From assembly GCA_964394845.1 (NCBI GenBank), contig CAYMZB010000102.1:1-6426 (forward strand): a stretch of DNA of 6,426 bases, given 5' to 3'. Both the position numbers and the translations under genes were made by a program. This DNA is from CAYMZB01 sp964394845. Lineage in GTDB: Bacteria; Patescibacteriota; Microgenomatia; Daviesbacterales; UBA10151. The notes beneath the pieces were generated by a model. That model was not told where the DNA came from, ran no database searches, and saw nothing but the letters and a program-made list of their open reading frames with translations. This document shows, one piece after another, positions 5,966-6,426 of the stretch (positions within the stretch are counted from its first letter, which is position 1; every line of letters starts with the position of its first letter).

Positions 5966-5971
5966 ATTTTA
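5966..5971 (-). promoter_or_regulatory. Candidate extended -10 box for the HTH-NB-ARC gene
   Basis: The minus strand reads TGTTAAAAT, an extended -10 (TG-n-TAAAAT, five of six matches in the hexamer), nine bases before the GTG start at 5956. No convincing -35 is seen, which extended -10 promoters can tolerate. The predicted transcript would have only about three leader bases, so the GGGGAA next to the GTG may not be used as a ribosome binding site in that mRNA. The preceding reading frame ends only 47 bases upstream of the GTG, so read-through from it is also possible. Confidence 0.35.
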
Positions 5972-6003
5972 ACACAAAGGTTGTATTTGGGTTAGAAACA
6001 GTT

Positions 6004-6426
6004 TCATCTTTTGAAAAGTTTTAATATCCAATTCCAAATTTTCTCAATATTGGATAGTTGTCTTTGTTCAGCAGGTTTTGCAGTTGGTTGGGCGGAAGGC
6101 GAAGCAATAATAGAGGCTGAAGAAGATAGAGATGACGGACTTATGACCGGTTTTACAGTTGGTTTAATTGTAGGTTTGACAGAGGGTTTTGGAGTAGTTT
6201 CTACACCTTTTACATCAGCTCCGGAAGGAGACGGAGATGGAGTTTTAGTAGGTTATTCTTCAACTTTAGTTATGCGGAGTACTGCACAATTACCGCATTT
6301 CATTTCCGGTGGCAGAGTCGGGTTTGGATCTCCATACCCGCATCCGCGTTCATTACACCAGTCATAAGGTCTGGGTGAAGGAAGAACTTTGTTAGGATTA
6401 TAAATTTCTCCACTGTCAGTTGAGGT
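6004..6426 (-). pseudogene. Probable surface or secreted protein interrupted by an in-frame TAA (partial)
   Basis: Reading through the TAA at 6253-6255, the same frame continues without another stop to a TGA at 6004-6006, giving 140 residues plus the interruption. The distal part is rich in Pro, Thr, Ser and Lys (TKTPSPSPSG, then PKPSVKPTIKPTVKPV, then a Ser/Ala-rich stretch). It ends in a basic amphipathic helix, IEKIWNWILKLFKR. This resembles the linker plus C-terminal tail of many CPR extracellular proteins. The distal segment has no ATG, GTG or TTG in frame, so it cannot easily be a separate gene. The simplest reading is one gene with a nonsense mutation or a one-base sequence or assembly error. 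A natural stop followed by a fortuitously open frame is less likely given the composition. UAA recoding is not supported, because other genes here end in TAA. Confidence 0.6.
6253..6426 (-). CDS. C-terminal part of a cysteine-containing protein, cut by the window edge (57 codons visible)
   Basis: The frame is open from the right edge to a TAA at 6253-6255. The visible peptide has four cysteines spaced C-x4-C-x14-C-x2-C (WCNERGCGYG, then MKCGNCAV), followed by a strand-like LRITKVEE. Such spacing could bind zinc or form disulfides; the Pro- and Gly-rich loops between them (PNPTLPPE) favour a small extracellular or zinc-ribbon-like domain. I do not recognise a family. The same frame continues after the stop for another 82 codons of low-complexity, surface-protein-like sequence, so this TAA is probably premature. 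The 5' end and any signal peptide lie outside the window. Confidence 0.5.
   Translation of the reverse strand, partial: TSTDSGEIYNPNKVLPSPRPYDWCNERGCGYGDPNPTLPPEMKCGNCAVLRITKVEE

Noticed and set aside
5798..5995. Plus-strand open frame over the start of the NB-ARC gene
   Set aside because: It lies opposite the HTH coding region and shows no independent coding signs.
6253..6255. Recoded stop codon (alternative genetic code)
   Set aside because: Several genes here, including pdaD, the transporter and the NB-ARC gene, end normally at TGA or TAA, and CPR recoding known to me concerns UGA, not UAA.
6011..6367. Long plus-strand open frame of 118 codons near the right edge
   Set aside because: It is the complement of the Pro/Thr/Ser-rich minus-strand frame. 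Its Gly/Val/Glu-rich text mirrors the repeated KPT and SPS codons, and it has no start signal or recognisable domain.

Overview
This AT-rich 6.4 kb window is a compact, gene-dense piece of a bacterial genome. Genes overlap or sit a few bases apart. UGA and UAA both act as ordinary stops, so the code is standard. The gene types fit a Patescibacteria/CPR bacterium, perhaps Microgenomates-like: a minimal pyruvoyl arginine decarboxylase, DMT transporter, DUF2156 protein, STAND ATPase, and a Pro/Thr/Ser/Lys-rich secreted-type protein ending in a basic amphipathic helix. That placement is inference from composition and style, not from a marker gene.

Layout from right to left, following the minus strand. 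At the right edge (6426 to 6004) is the 3' part of a cysteine-containing, Pro/Thr/Ser-rich protein whose frame is cut by one in-frame TAA. Next (5956 to 3638) is a large three-part protein: N-terminal XRE-like helix-turn-helix, NB-ARC (STAND) ATPase with winged helix, and a C-terminal domain of about eight membrane helices. Its TAA stop overlaps the ATG of a 25-codon frame (3638 to 3561) that resembles the start of the same HTH domain and looks like the relic of a second such gene. Then comes a two-gene operon: pyruvoyl-dependent arginine decarboxylase (3551 to 3057) and a translationally coupled EamA-type transporter (3060 to 2167). A DUF2156/phosphatidylglycerol-lysyltransferase-like gene runs the other way (1252 to 2190) and overlaps the transporter gene tail to tail; an 18-bp tandem duplication lies at that junction. 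Divergent from it is a stand-alone eight-helix membrane protein (1210 to 392), clearly homologous to the membrane domain of the large ATPase, followed after one base by a small conserved-looking protein of unknown function (390 to 112).

The main story is the membrane module present twice, once fused to an HTH-NB-ARC switch and once alone, together with an HTH relic in the same order and orientation. This suggests a family of membrane-anchored STAND switches that has duplicated and decayed here. The metabolic genes between them concern arginine to agmatine conversion plus transport, and probably an aminoacyl transfer. Several start codons lie immediately after plausible -10 boxes, suggesting leaderless or nearly leaderless transcripts.

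No rRNA, tRNA, CRISPR array, insertion sequence or convincing intrinsic terminator was seen. No gene-free stretch exceeds about 110 bases.
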